NCBI GenBank assembly: GCA_018335195.1
Contig: JAGXKN010000022.1
Coordinates: 1-55,560 of the forward strand
From: Desulfobacterales bacterium
Lineage (GTDB): Bacteria > Desulfobacterota > Desulfobacteria > Desulfobacterales > Desulfosalsimonadaceae
Reading direction: 5' to 3'
Length of the DNA stretch: 55,560 nucleotides
Part shown: piece by piece, positions 1 through 8,850 of the stretch
Layout of the letters: each line of letters begins with the position of its first letter
Position numbering within the stretch: the first letter of the stretch is position 1
Notes under the pieces: model-generated
What the model was told of the DNA's origin: nothing
The model's database searches: none
Seen by the model: only the letters and a program-made list of their open reading frames with translations
Translations under genes and position numbers: made by a program

Positions 1-110
1 AGACAGTGTTAAGTTTTAAGTGATTAAATATTTAAGTAAAATCAAAATGTTGTATTTTAGTTGCTTGATGGGTATAAATATTTTTAAGACTTTTACGAAA
101 CCGTCAAAAG
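1..110. repeat. Diverged copy of TTAAG-type intergenic repeat (family A)
   Basis: This AT-rich stretch contains GTTAAGTTTTAAGTGATTAA near base 8 and ends with GACTTTTACGAAACCGTCAA at 88-107. The same start and end blocks occur near 13176, 16674 and 19750. The middle has diverged from the other copies. It carries no open frame with coding character. The left boundary may lie outside the window. Confidence 0.65.
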
Positions 111-405
111 ATGACGTCAGGTGACAGTTGAGTATACGATGTATTTCATAGCACACGCGTTTTAAAGAATCAAAATAATCATCCCGCGTTCGGCTGTCGT
201 TGACGGATCTGTTTAATCATGTTGCGCGCAATAGAAAATAACAAATTTCAATTCTATCTTCTGCAATAGCTGATTGTTTTATATAATTCATAATGATAGT
301 AGATAATATAGTATAATTTTAACCCGAGTTTCCGGTACAGCAGGGCAAACACGCAGGTGCGGGCCGAAACAAAGGCCTGAACCCAAAGGGGCACAAAACC
401 ATAAT
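111..405. other. Intergenic AT-rich stretch without a recognised gene
   Basis: Between the family A repeat and the GTAGGGGCG repeat I see no coding frame with a ribosome binding site and no RNA gene. A degenerate GGGCAAACACGCAGGTGCGGGCC hairpin-like block lies at about 343-365 and may be a decayed relative of the family C repeat that follows (only its two arms pair). Confidence 0.4.
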
Positions 406-510
406 TGTAGGGGCGGACCTGTGTGTCCGCCCCGGGCCTGTGTGTCCGCCCTGTATCCCGTCAATCACAGGGGCCTGCCTTTAGCGGGTCGGGATTCGCC
501 CGTCCCCTAC
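406..510. repeat. GTAGGGGCG-type palindromic repeat (family C), copy 1
   Basis: The element opens with GTAGGGGCGGACC and closes with CGTCCCCTAC, so its ends are inverted repeats. Inside, GGGCGGAC and GTCCGCCC can form a hairpin. Related copies are at 11269-11294 and 33580-33638. The terminal CTA at 507-509 is, on the minus strand, the TAG stop codon of priA, so the element has become part of that gene's 3' end. Confidence 0.75.
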
Positions 511-2951
511 ATCATGAAAAACGGATCCACGTCGATTGCGGTGTGGACCTCGCGGGCGGCAAACAGGGACGGGTTGTCGGCCACCAGGCGGCGCAAAAGG
601 CCCTTGACCGCATCTGCGGATTGGGATTTGAGAAGGATCTGCCAGCGGTATCTGCCGGCAATCCGGGTGACCGGGGATTCGATGGGGCCGAGGATCTGGA
701 CGGACCGGAAATTTCCGTTTTCGCTTTTTTGAAGCTGCTGGCACAGCCGGCCCAGGTCTTCTGCCTGCTGCCGGGTTTTGGTCTTGTCCCGGCCGGAGAT
801 TTTGAGCTGAGTCATGCGGGCAAACGGCGGGTACTGCAGGGATTTTCTGAACTTGATCTCCCGGTTGTAAAACGCCATGAAATCCTGGGCTTGTGCCGAT
901 TCAATGGCAAAGTGATCCGGGCTGTAGGTCTGCAGCACCACTTTTCCCGGGGCAGTACCCCGGCCGGCCCGGCCGGCCACCTGGGCCAGCACCTGGAAGG
1001 TCATTTCTCCTGCGCGGAAATCGGGAAACGACAGGGAAAGATCCGCGCAGATGATGCCCACCAGGGTGATGTTGGGAAAATCGTGCCCCTTGGCCACCAT
1101 CTGGGTGCCGATCAGGATGTCGATTTTCTGCTCCCGCAGGTCCTTTAAGATTTTCAGCAGTGTGCCCCTGCGGTTGATGGTGTCCCTGTCCATGCGCGCC
1201 ATCCGGGCCTCGGGATAAAGCGCGCGCACTGCCTCCTCGATTTTTTCGGTGCCCATGCCCAGCTGCTTGATCGAAGCCGAGCCGCACGTGTCGCATTTGG
1301 AAGCCGCGGCCCGGAAATACCCGCACATGTGGCACTTGTAGGTGTTGGCCTTTTTGTGCAGGGTCAGGGTGACGTCGCAGTGGCGGCATTTCAGTGCCTC
1401 GCCGCACTGGGCGCACACCGGGTAGCTGGCAAAACCCCGCCGGTTTAAAAACAGCAGCACCTGCTCGCCCCGGGTCAGGGTGGACCGGATTTCGGCGTCT
1501 AACTCCGGGGTGAAAAACCGGCGGTGGCCCTTGCGCTCCTTGTGCTGCCGGAGATCCACCACCTGCACTTCGGGCATGGCCTGTCTGCGGATGCGGCGGG
1601 TAAGGTTGAGTTCCCGGAATTTGCCGGCAGCCACGTTGTACACGGACTGCACCGAGGGGGTGGCCGATCCAAGCACTGCCGCGGCATCCGAGAGTTTGGC
1701 GCGCACCACGGCCATGTCCCGGGCATTGTAGTGGAGCCGGCCTTCCTGTTTATAAGAGGTGTCGTGTTCCTCGTCCACGATGATCAGGCCCGGGGATGAC
1801 AGCGGTGCAAACACCGCGGAGCGCGCGCCGATGACCACCGGTGCCGCCCCGCGGGCGATGCGCATCCACTGGTCAAACCGCTGGCCTGCGGAAAGGCCGC
1901 TGTGGAGTACGGCCACGCACGCGCCGAAACGCGCGCGAAAGCGCCGTTCAATCTCGGATATCAGGGCAATCTCGGGCACCAGGATCAGGGCGGTGCGATT
2001 TCGTTCCAGCGCGGCTGCAGCCAATTGCATGTAGACTTCGGTTTTGCCGCTGCCCGTAACCCCGGCCAGCAGATAGGCGCAAAAACCGGACTGCATGGCA
2101 TCGATGACTTCCCGCATCACTTGCTGCTGCTCGGCTGTCAGGCGGGGCGGGGTATCCGGGGTCACGGGGTCGCCGAAGGGGTCCCGGTACACCTCCTGCT
2201 GCCGGAGGCGCACATACCCCTGTTTGGCCAGCTCCCGGATATGGGCTGCTGCCGTGGGCAGGATTTCCTTTAGCGCGCGTACCGGGGTCTGCCCGGTTTC
2301 CTGCAGGTGCGAAAGAATCCGGCATTTCTGCTCGGACAAATGATTTTCCGGGATGTTTTCGCAGGCGATTTCCGCGCAGCGCTCGGTCCGGGTGCGCACC
2401 GCCGGCCGGTGCAGTTTCTGTTCCTTTTCGATCCATCCCCGGCGGACCATTTTCTGCAGCAGGCTGTGGGAAATGTTCTCCCCGGTTTTACGGCAAAGGG
2501 TCGCCTGCCGGCAGGGGGTGTCCTTGAGCACGCGCAGGATTTCCGATTCAGCCGCCGGTGTCCCGGGTTCCTGCATGGCTTTTTCTCCGGCTTCAGTGAG
2601 ATGGTACACGGCGTATTCCGCCGGGTTGATGCCCCCGGGCAGGGCCTCGCTGATCACCTCGCCGATGGGATGCATGTAATAATCCGCGATCCACCGGAAA
2701 AACGGGATCATTTCCGCGGGAAACACCGGGGTTTCGTCATCAATGACGTCGTCCACGGCCTTGATGTCCTCGCCCGCATCCCGGGTGTCCGGGCCGAGCA
2801 CGTACCCGGTCAGGCGGCGGCTGCCAAACGGGACCATGACCCGTTTGCCGGCTTCGATATCCCCGGTCATTTCCGGAGGTACCGCGTAGGTATAGGTCCC
2901 GAAGACCGGCATGGCCACGGCCACTTCAATGTATGGGTCAGAGTGCTGCAT
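507..2951 (-). CDS. priA: Primosomal protein N' (PriA helicase)
   Basis: A superfamily 2 DNA helicase that recognises abandoned replication forks and reloads the replisome. The 814-residue length is typical or slightly long. The Walker A motif GVTGSGKTEVY is at residues 297-307 and the DEEH box at 393-396. Eight zinc-binding cysteines sit at about 513, 516, 522, 525, 540, 543, 553 and 556, the normal PriA pattern. The ATG at 2951 has no strong Shine-Dalgarno sequence, but the protein start aligns with PriA N-termini. It lies 68 bp downstream of the malic enzyme gene on the same strand. Its stop codon lies within a palindromic repeat. Confidence 0.97.
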   Translation of the reverse strand: MQHSDPYIEVAVAMPVFGTYTYAVPPEMTGDIEAGKRVMVPFGSRRLTGYVLGPDTRDAGEDIKAVDDVIDDETPVFPAEMIPFFRWIADYYMHPIGEVISEALPGGINPAEYAVYHLTEAGEKAMQEPGTPAAESEILRVLKDTPCRQATLCRKTGENISHSLLQKMVRRGWIEKEQKLHRPAVRTRTERCAEIACENIPENHLSEQKCRILSHLQETGQTPVRALKEILPTAAAHIRELAKQGYVRLRQQEVYRDPFGDPVTPDTPPRLTAEQQQVMREVIDAMQSGFCAYLLAGVTGSGKTEVYMQLAAAALERNRTALILVPEIALISEIERRFRARFGACVAVLHSGLSAGQRFDQWMRIARGAAPVVIGARSAVFAPLSSPGLIIVDEEHDTSYKQEGRLHYNARDMAVVRAKLSDAAAVLGSATPSVQSVYNVAAGKFRELNLTRRIRRQAMPEVQVVDLRQHKERKGHRRFFTPELDAEIRSTLTRGEQVLLFLNRRGFASYPVCAQCGEALKCRHCDVTLTLHKKANTYKCHMCGYFRAAASKCDTCGSASIKQLGMGTEKIEEAVRALYPEARMARMDRDTINRRGTLLKILKDLREQKIDILIGTQMVAKGHDFPNITLVGIICADLSLSFPDFRAGEMTFQVLAQVAGRAGRGTAPGKVVLQTYSPDHFAIESAQAQDFMAFYNREIKFRKSLQYPPFARMTQLKISGRDKTKTRQQAEDLGRLCQQLQKSENGNFRSVQILGPIESPVTRIAGRYRWQILLKSQSADAVKGLLRRLVADNPSLFAAREVHTAIDVDPFFMM

Positions 2952-3019
2952 GAATCAGGATCAGGGCCTCAGGCCGGGTGGTTTGCGGACAATGATGAAT
3001 GCTGCATTACGGCTGCCGA

Positions 3020-5326
3020 TCAAACGGGTTCAAAGCCGGACAGCGGCAACTCGGCTTCTTTGCCGTACGGCTTTCGTTCATATTCCTGGGCCTGGGCCAC
3101 GGTAATGGCCATCACGTTGACCACGTTTTCCATGTCCGTTCCGCGCTGAAGCACGTTAAACGGTTTGCTGATGCCCATGAGCAGCGGACCCACCGCCTTG
3201 GCCCCGCCCAGCTGCTGCATGAGCTTGTAGGCGATATTGCCCGAGGCCAGTTCCGGGAAGATCAGCACGTTGGCAGGTGCGCCCAGGTTGTTAAACGGGT
3301 AGTGCGTCTGTAAAATATCTGCCACCACGGCCGTATCCGCCTGCATCTCCCCGTCGATGACAAGTGCGGGCTCTTGCCGGGCCGCGATCTCCACGGCCTT
3401 TTCCACCCGCTTGGCATCCGGGTGCCGGGTGTCGCCGAAATTGGAAAACGACAGCATGGCCACTCGGGGGTCAATATCAAAAAACCGGGCCATGTCCGCG
3501 GTCAGCAGTGCAATTTCGGCCAGGTCCTCGGAGGTCGGGTTGATGTTGACCGTGGCATCGGCAAATAGAAGGATCCGGTCCCGGAATATCATCAGGTATA
3601 CGCCGGAGACCTTGTTTACCCCGGGACGGCGGGAGATGACCTGGAGCACCGGCCGGATGGAATCCGGATAGGAGCGGCTGATCCCGTGAACCTGGCCGTC
3701 GACCATTGCCTCGTGGACCATCATGGCGCCGAAGACGAATCGGCTCTGGAGCTGATGCCGGGTTTCCGCGGGGCCCCAGCCTTTTCTCGCCCGCATCATG
3801 TGCAGCTTCTGCACGTAGTCGTCAAAAAGGGGGCTCTGCATGTGATCGATGATTTCAATGCCGTCCAGAGGCACATGCAGTTGATTGGCAAGTTTCTCGA
3901 TGGTTTCCCGGTTTCCCAGGAGTATGGGATGGGCAATGCCCTCGCTTGCCGCATGATGCGCCGCGCGCAGGATTACTGGGTGATCGCCTTCGGGCAGTAC
4001 GATCCGTTTGGGATTCTGCTGGGCCCGGGTGATGATCTTGCGCATGATTTCGCGTTCCGGCCCCAGGCGGGCCTCCAGGGATTGAATATAGGCATTGCGC
4101 TCGCCGATGGTGGTGCGCGCCACCCCGGTCCGAACTGCGGCTTCGGCCACTGCGGGCGTAACCTTCAGCAGGACCCGCGGATCCAACGGCTTGGGGATGA
4201 TGTATTCCGGGCCGAAGGTCAGGGTAATGCCGCCGTAGGCACGGATCACCGAATCCGGGACGTCCTGCCTGGGCAACTCCGCCAGGGCGTATACCGCGGC
4301 GAGCTTCATTTCCTCGTTGATGGCAGAGGCGCGCACGTCAAGGGCGCCCCGGAAAATAAACGGAAATCCCAGCACGTTGTTGACCTGGTTGGGATAATCG
4401 GATCGGCCGGTGGCGATAATGGCATCCGGCCGGGCCTTTTTGGCCTCGTAATAGCCGATTTCCGGCTCCGGGTTGGCCAGGGCAAAGATAATGGGATCCT
4501 TGCTTAATTCTTGAAGCAGTTCCGGCGTAAACGCCCCTTCTACGGACAAACCCAGCAAAACGTCCGCCCCGCGGGCTGCTTCGGTGAGGCTCCGGCGGTG
4601 GGTATCCCGGGCAAATACCTCCTTGTAGGGGTTCATCCCTTGTTTTCTGCCCTTGTAAATCACGCCCCGGGAGTCCACGAACGTAATGTTTTCCCTTTTG
4701 ACCCCGAGCAGGATGTACAAGTTGGCCGTGGCAATGGCTGCCGCGCCCGCGCCATTTACCACCACCCGCAGGTCCTCCGGTCTGCGGCCGGTCAGCCGGC
4801 AGGCATTGATCAGGGCGGCCGCCGAAATGATGGCCGTGCCGTGCTGGTCATCGTGGAAAACGGGTATGCTCGTTTCCCGGCGCAGGGTCTCCTCGATGTA
4901 AAAACAGTCCGGCGCCTTGATATCCTCCAGGTTGATGCCGCCGAAAGTGGGTTCCAGGCCCTTGACGGTCTGTATGAATTCGTCGGGATCTTCCGTGTTG
5001 ATTTCAATGTCGAAAACATCCAGGTCGGCAAAGCGTTTAAACAGCACTGCTTTTCCTTCCATGACCGGCTTTGCGGCAAGCGCGCCGATATTGCCGAGTC
5101 CGAGCACGGCCGTGCCGTTGGTGATGACCCCGACCAGGTTGCCCTTGTCCGTATAATCGTAGGATGCATTCGGATCCGCCTGGATTTTCCGGCAGGGCAG
5201 GGCCACGCCCGGCGTGTAGGCCAGCGCCAGGTCGCTCTGGGACAAGCACGGCTTGGTGGGGACAGTCTCGATTTTGCCGGGCCGCGGTTCGCTGTGGTAT
5301 TCCAGAATTTCGTCGTCCGTGGGCAT
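3020..5326 (-). CDS. maeB: NADP-dependent malic enzyme with C-terminal phosphotransacetylase-like domain
   Basis: Oxidative decarboxylation of malate to pyruvate in the cytoplasm, supplying pyruvate and NAD(P)H. The N-terminal malic enzyme region (to about residue 420) includes the nucleotide-binding motif GAGAAA at 192-197. The remaining ~340 residues, starting near [10 protein letters not shown] at 441, form a phosphate acetyl/butyryltransferase-like domain. In other MaeB proteins that domain is thought to be regulatory rather than catalytic. I chose the ATG at 5326 because GAGGAAA lies about 8 bases upstream; an in-frame extension of 12 codons is possible. The 768-residue length fits the MaeB class. 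Confidence 0.94.
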   Translation of the reverse strand: MPTDDEILEYHSEPRPGKIETVPTKPCLSQSDLALAYTPGVALPCRKIQADPNASYDYTDKGNLVGVITNGTAVLGLGNIGALAAKPVMEGKAVLFKRFADLDVFDIEINTEDPDEFIQTVKGLEPTFGGINLEDIKAPDCFYIEETLRRETSIPVFHDDQHGTAIISAAALINACRLTGRRPEDLRVVVNGAGAAAIATANLYILLGVKRENITFVDSRGVIYKGRKQGMNPYKEVFARDTHRRSLTEAARGADVLLGLSVEGAFTPELLQELSKDPIIFALANPEPEIGYYEAKKARPDAIIATGRSDYPNQVNNVLGFPFIFRGALDVRASAINEEMKLAAVYALAELPRQDVPDSVIRAYGGITLTFGPEYIIPKPLDPRVLLKVTPAVAEAAVRTGVARTTIGERNAYIQSLEARLGPEREIMRKIITRAQQNPKRIVLPEGDHPVILRAAHHAASEGIAHPILLGNRETIEKLANQLHVPLDGIEIIDHMQSPLFDDYVQKLHMMRARKGWGPAETRHQLQSRFVFGAMMVHEAMVDGQVHGISRSYPDSIRPVLQVISRRPGVNKVSGVYLMIFRDRILLFADATVNINPTSEDLAEIALLTADMARFFDIDPRVAMLSFSNFGDTRHPDAKRVEKAVEIAARQEPALVIDGEMQADTAVVADILQTHYPFNNLGAPANVLIFPELASGNIAYKLMQQLGGAKAVGPLLMGISKPFNVLQRGTDMENVVNVMAITVAQAQEYERKPYGKEAELPLSGFEPV

Positions 5327-5490
5327 TGTCCGTTTCCTCTGTTCTGTATGAATTTGGGGCAATATGTATATCTATATCCGGAACCCGTGTCCTGTCAACC
5401 GGAGTACGTTCTGATAGCGGCGGCCTGATTTGCGGGATGTATCCACCCCCGCAAAAATCGGTATCGATATCGGGAAAGACAGGAATCCTG

Positions 5491-5518
5491 TTGAAAAATA
5501 TTTCTGGATGAGTAGAAT
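5491..5518 (+). promoter_or_regulatory. Sigma-70-like promoter of the MBL/acyl-CoA synthetase operon
   Basis: TTGAAA at 5491-5496 and TAGAAT at 5513-5518 are separated by 16 bases. Transcription would begin near 5525, about 55 bases before the first start codon. This is a consensus reading only. Confidence 0.5.
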
Positions 5519-5531
5519 AGGGCTTTTGCAA

Positions 5532-5553
5532 AAAACGAGAGAGCGCTCGTTTT
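5532..5553. promoter_or_regulatory. Inverted repeat, candidate repressor operator
   Basis: AAAACGAG and CTCGTTTT form perfect 8-base arms around a 6-base spacer, and GAGCGCTC inside is itself palindromic. The site lies just downstream of the predicted transcription start of the 5582 operon, where a TetR-like repressor could block transcription. No regulator gene is adjacent. Confidence 0.5.
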
Positions 5554-5581
5554 ATTTATCAACCTGGGAAAGGAAGCCGCC

Positions 5582-6553
5582 ATGGCTGAAGAGCTTTATC
5601 CGGGTTTTTACCGGCTGCAGATTCCGCTGCCGGGAAGCCCGCTGAAATCATTGAATTCATATGTTGTCCGGGGAAAGGCGCGCAGTCTCGTCATTGACAC
5701 GGGCTTGAACCGGGATGTCTGTAAGACCGCCATGATGGAAGGGCTTGCAGAAATCGGTGTTGGCCTGGACTCGGTGGATCTTTTTATCACCCACTTACAC
5801 GCGGATCATTTCGGGCTGGTCTCGGAGCTGGCCGGAGAGCAGACGCGGATCTATTTCAACCGGCCCGACAGCGAGCTCATTGAAAACTGGCAGGGATTTG
5901 AGCCCATGATTCAATACGGCGCCAAAAGCGGGTTTCCGGAAGAAGCCTTGCGCGAGGCACTGCACCAGCATCCCGGATTCAAGTACGGCACCGGCTGGAT
6001 GCCGGAACTGAGCATCCTCCGCGACGGGGACAAGCTGGTAGCGGGGGATTATGAATTTACCTGCATCCAGACCCCGGGCCACACCCAGGGGCATACCTGC
6101 CTGTGGGAGCCGGCCAGGGGGATTTTTGTTGCAGGCGACCACGTGCTTTATGATATTACCCCCAATATCCAGTGCTGGTCCGAGGACGACAACCCGCTGG
6201 GAGACTACCTGGCGAGCCTGGACAAGGTGCGCGGCCTGGACGTGGCCCTTGCCCTGCCCGGGCACCGCAGCCTGTTTACCGATTTCCGCGGCCGTATCGA
6301 CGAGTTAAAGCGCCATCATGCAAACCGGCTGGCCGAAGTGGAGCAGATCCTGGCTGCATCTTCGCCCATGCATGCCTTTGACGCGGCATCGCAAATGACC
6401 TGGGACCTGAGCACAAAGAACTGGGACGAATTTCCGGTCGCCCAGAAATGGTTCGCCACGGGCGAGGCCATTGCCCACCTGCGGCATCTGGAAGTCGAAA
6501 ACCGGATCCGGCGCGCCCGACTGGACCCGGTCATCATGTATGAACCGGCATAA
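5582..6553 (+). CDS. MBL-fold metallohydrolase
   Basis: A 323-residue metallo-beta-lactamase-fold hydrolase. The metal-binding motif HLHADH is at residues 71-76, with PGHTQGH, GDHVL and LPGH further on. The C-terminal extension of about 90 residues is typical of the LACTB2-like/hydrolase branch. AAGGAAG precedes the ATG. It is the first gene of an operon with the two subunits of an ADP-forming acyl-CoA synthetase (20 bp gap). An acyl-CoA thioesterase or related hydrolase role is therefore plausible, but this is inferred from context; the substrate cannot be read from the sequence. Confidence 0.85.
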   Translation: MAEELYPGFYRLQIPLPGSPLKSLNSYVVRGKARSLVIDTGLNRDVCKTAMMEGLAEIGVGLDSVDLFITHLHADHFGLVSELAGEQTRIYFNRPDSELIENWQGFEPMIQYGAKSGFPEEALREALHQHPGFKYGTGWMPELSILRDGDKLVAGDYEFTCIQTPGHTQGHTCLWEPARGIFVAGDHVLYDITPNIQCWSEDDNPLGDYLASLDKVRGLDVALALPGHRSLFTDFRGRIDELKRHHANRLAEVEQILAASSPMHAFDAASQMTWDLSTKNWDEFPVAQKWFATGEAIAHLRHLEVENRIRRARLDPVIMYEPA

Positions 6554-6573
6554 CACCAGCAAAGGAATGACGC

Positions 6574-7269
6574 ATGGATATCATTGATCAGGCGCTGGCC
6601 AGAAACCAGCGGGCATTGTCCGAACACGAAGCCAAGAACCTTTTGTCTGCCTACGGCATTCCCGTAACCCGGGAGATTCCGGCCACAAGCCGGGAGTCGG
6701 CTGTTGATGCCGCCGGGCAGCTCGGTTACCCGGTCGTGCTCAAGGGAACCGGCGCGGATTTGATGCACAAGACCGAATCCGGCGTGGTTTTTGTCAATAT
6801 CGAAGATGAAGCAGGCCTGACCGGGGCATATGACACCATTGCCGAGCGCCTGGGCAGTGCATTTGAGGGCGTGCTGGTCCAGGAAATGGTTTCCGGAAAA
6901 CGGGAGCTGGTGCTGGGCCTCCACAGGGAGCCGCAGTTCGGTCCCTGCGTGATGCTGGGCCTGGGCGGGGTGCTCACTGAAGTCATCAATGACACGGTTT
7001 TCCGGGTCGCCCCGTTTGACGAAGTCGAGGCCCGGGACATGGCCGCAGGACTGCGCAGCCGCGATATCCTCAAGGCCTTCCGGGGCGAGGCAGCCGCGGA
7101 CATGGACACCCTGGTCCACTGCCTGCGCACCCTGGGCCGGATTGGACTGGAACACGACAGCATTGCGGAAATTGACATCAATCCCGTGATCATTACACTG
7201 GATGGCGGCCTGCGGGCCGTTGACGCGCTTGTGGTATTAAAGGAAGACAAAAATGATGCGCAAAATTGA
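6574..7269 (+). CDS. ADP-forming acyl-CoA synthetase, beta (ATP-grasp) subunit
   Basis: A 231-residue ATP-grasp protein matching the separate beta subunit of the archaeal-type acetate/acyl-CoA ligase (ADP-forming). Recognisable pieces are the ATP-grasp start (EHEAKNLLSAYGIPVT), the KGTGADLMHKTE loop, VQEMVSGKRELVLG and the C-terminal EIDINPVI. The enzyme family converts acyl-CoA, ADP and phosphate to acid, CoA and ATP, a substrate-level phosphorylation step in fermenters and anaerobes. AAGGA lies 8 bases before the ATG. It overlaps the next gene by 17 bases, so the two subunits are probably translationally coupled. Confidence 0.9.
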   Translation: MDIIDQALARNQRALSEHEAKNLLSAYGIPVTREIPATSRESAVDAAGQLGYPVVLKGTGADLMHKTESGVVFVNIEDEAGLTGAYDTIAERLGSAFEGVLVQEMVSGKRELVLGLHREPQFGPCVMLGLGGVLTEVINDTVFRVAPFDEVEARDMAAGLRSRDILKAFRGEAAADMDTLVHCLRTLGRIGLEHDSIAEIDINPVIITLDGGLRAVDALVVLKEDKNDAQN

Positions 7270-8713
7270 AGACTCCCCCTTATACGGAATCGCCAATCCC
7301 AAGAGCATCGCCATTTTCGGCGCATCCAACAGGTACACGGCAATGGGCACTGGCATTCTTACCTCGATTCTGCAGATGGGGTACGAAGGCCGGATATACC
7401 CGGTGCACCCCAGCGAAACCACCGTGCTGGGGCACACGGCTTACCAGTCGGTGCTGGATCTGCCGGAAACCCCGGATCTTGCCATTATGGTGCTGCCCAC
7501 GCGGATTGTGCCCGATGTCATGGAGGAATGCGGGAAAAAGGGGATCAAGTATGCCATCGTGGTTTCCGGGGGATTCAAGGAAACGGGCAGGGACGGGGCT
7601 GTGCTGGAAGACCGGCTCAAGCAGACCGCAGACAAATACGGGATCCGTTTTCTGGGGCCCAACTGCATCGGCGCGGTCAACACCCATTTAAAGCTCAACG
7701 CAACCTTTATGCCCTGCGAGCATCCCCCCGGATTTATCGGCATGGCTTCCCAGAGCGGCAGTTTTATCACCCAGATGTTTGCCTACCTGGGCAGGTACGG
7801 GATCGGCTTTTCCAACGGGTTCAGCGTGGGAAACGAGGCAAATATCGATATCGTGGACTGCATGGAGTACCTGGCCCAATGCCCGAACACGAAGGTCATC
7901 AGCCTGTATATCGAAAGCATCCGCCGCGGCCGGGAATTTATCGATACCGCCCGGAAGATCGCGCCCCATAAGCCCATTGTGGCCTATTACGCCGGCGGCA
8001 CCGAGGCGGGCCGCCGTGCCGGGCTTTCGCACACCGGCGCCCTGGCCGGTGAAGACCGGGTATATGAAGGGGTTTTCCGGCAAAGCGGGGTAATTCGCGC
8101 CCACAGCATTGAAGAACTTTTTGACTTCTGCTGGTGTCTGGGCACGTGCGACCTGCCCGCAGGCAACCGCGTGATCGTGCAGACCCATTCCGGCGGTCCC
8201 GGGGCGGTGGCAGCAGATGCCTGCGCCCGCAGCGGCCTGGAGCTTCCCGCCCTTTCCGAAAGCACCCGGCAGAAACTTTCCGAGTACCTGCCCCAAACCG
8301 CCAGCATGAACAACCCGGTGGATTTGACGTTTACCAAGAACAACATGGATTTTTTCGTGGAAATTCCGCGCATCTTGATGGCGGAGCCAAACGCGGACGC
8401 CCTGCTGATGTATTTAATGCTGCCGAGGCGCAACATTACCCGGTTTATTGAAAGCACGGGGCTTTCCACCGAGGCGGCCCGGGCTGAAACCGAGAAATTC
8501 ATCGCCGAGCAGAGCCGGCAGCTTGCCGAAGCGATGCTGGCCTCGGAAAAGCCCTGGGTGGGTTTTTCCTATTATTCCGGGGAAAGCCCGTTTATCCGGG
8601 GGCTCTACGATGCCGGCGCCCCGGTGCTGCCCGGACCCAACCGGGCGGCCCGGGCCATCGGGGCCATGGTGGAATACAAGCGCCTGCGGGAAAAGCTCAA
8701 CGCGAGTGCATAA
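7253..8713 (+). CDS. ADP-forming acyl-CoA synthetase, alpha (CoA-binding) subunit
   Basis: A 486-residue partner of the preceding ATP-grasp subunit. The CoA-binding Rossmann domain starts with IAIFGASN at about 19-26. The succinyl-CoA-ligase-like part carries GRRAGLSHTGALAG, whose His260 corresponds to the phosphorylated active-site histidine of the archaeal enzymes. SGGPGAV, a second ligase-domain signature, follows. Separate alpha and beta subunits are the Pyrococcus-like arrangement; many bacteria have a fused protein. The likely direction in an anaerobe is ATP formation from acyl-CoA, which is an inference. It ends before a 13-bp palindrome and a terminator. Confidence 0.9.
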   Translation: MMRKIEDSPLYGIANPKSIAIFGASNRYTAMGTGILTSILQMGYEGRIYPVHPSETTVLGHTAYQSVLDLPETPDLAIMVLPTRIVPDVMEECGKKGIKYAIVVSGGFKETGRDGAVLEDRLKQTADKYGIRFLGPNCIGAVNTHLKLNATFMPCEHPPGFIGMASQSGSFITQMFAYLGRYGIGFSNGFSVGNEANIDIVDCMEYLAQCPNTKVISLYIESIRRGREFIDTARKIAPHKPIVAYYAGGTEAGRRAGLSHTGALAGEDRVYEGVFRQSGVIRAHSIEELFDFCWCLGTCDLPAGNRVIVQTHSGGPGAVAADACARSGLELPALSESTRQKLSEYLPQTASMNNPVDLTFTKNNMDFFVEIPRILMAEPNADALLMYLMLPRRNITRFIESTGLSTEAARAETEKFIAEQSRQLAEAMLASEKPWVGFSYYSGESPFIRGLYDAGAPVLPGPNRAARAIGAMVEYKRLREKLNASA

Positions 8714-8722
8714 TTATATCGC

Positions 8723-8766
8723 TATCGGTATCGGGATCGGTCCCGAAATCGAACCCGATACCGATA
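8723..8766. repeat. TATCGGTATCGGG palindrome
   Basis: TATCGGTATCGGG (8723-8735) and CCCGATACCGATA (8754-8766) are perfect 13-base inverted repeats, 18 bases apart, just after the alpha-subunit stop codon. A shorter GGTATCGATATCGGG block occurs near 5459. Such ATCGATAC-type palindromes look like repetitive elements rather than coding sequence. Confidence 0.6.
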
Positions 8767-8795
8767 CCGATTACAAAGTAAGGGTTACATGCAAG

Positions 8796-8832
8796 ATGAA
8801 AGTGCATCTATAAGGTGGTGCACTTTCATTTT
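8796..8832. terminator. Bidirectional hairpin terminator
   Basis: ATGAAAGTGCA (8796-8806) pairs with TGCACTTTCAT (8819-8829) across a 12-base loop and is followed by a short T run. It lies between the convergent alpha-subunit and citrate synthase genes and could serve both. Confidence 0.7.
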
Positions 8833-8850
8833 GCCATCAACCAGTAAGGA

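Noticed and set aside
3686-5428. Two plus-strand open frames of 273 and 305 residues
   Set aside because: Both lie opposite the malic enzyme gene and have no family match by eye.
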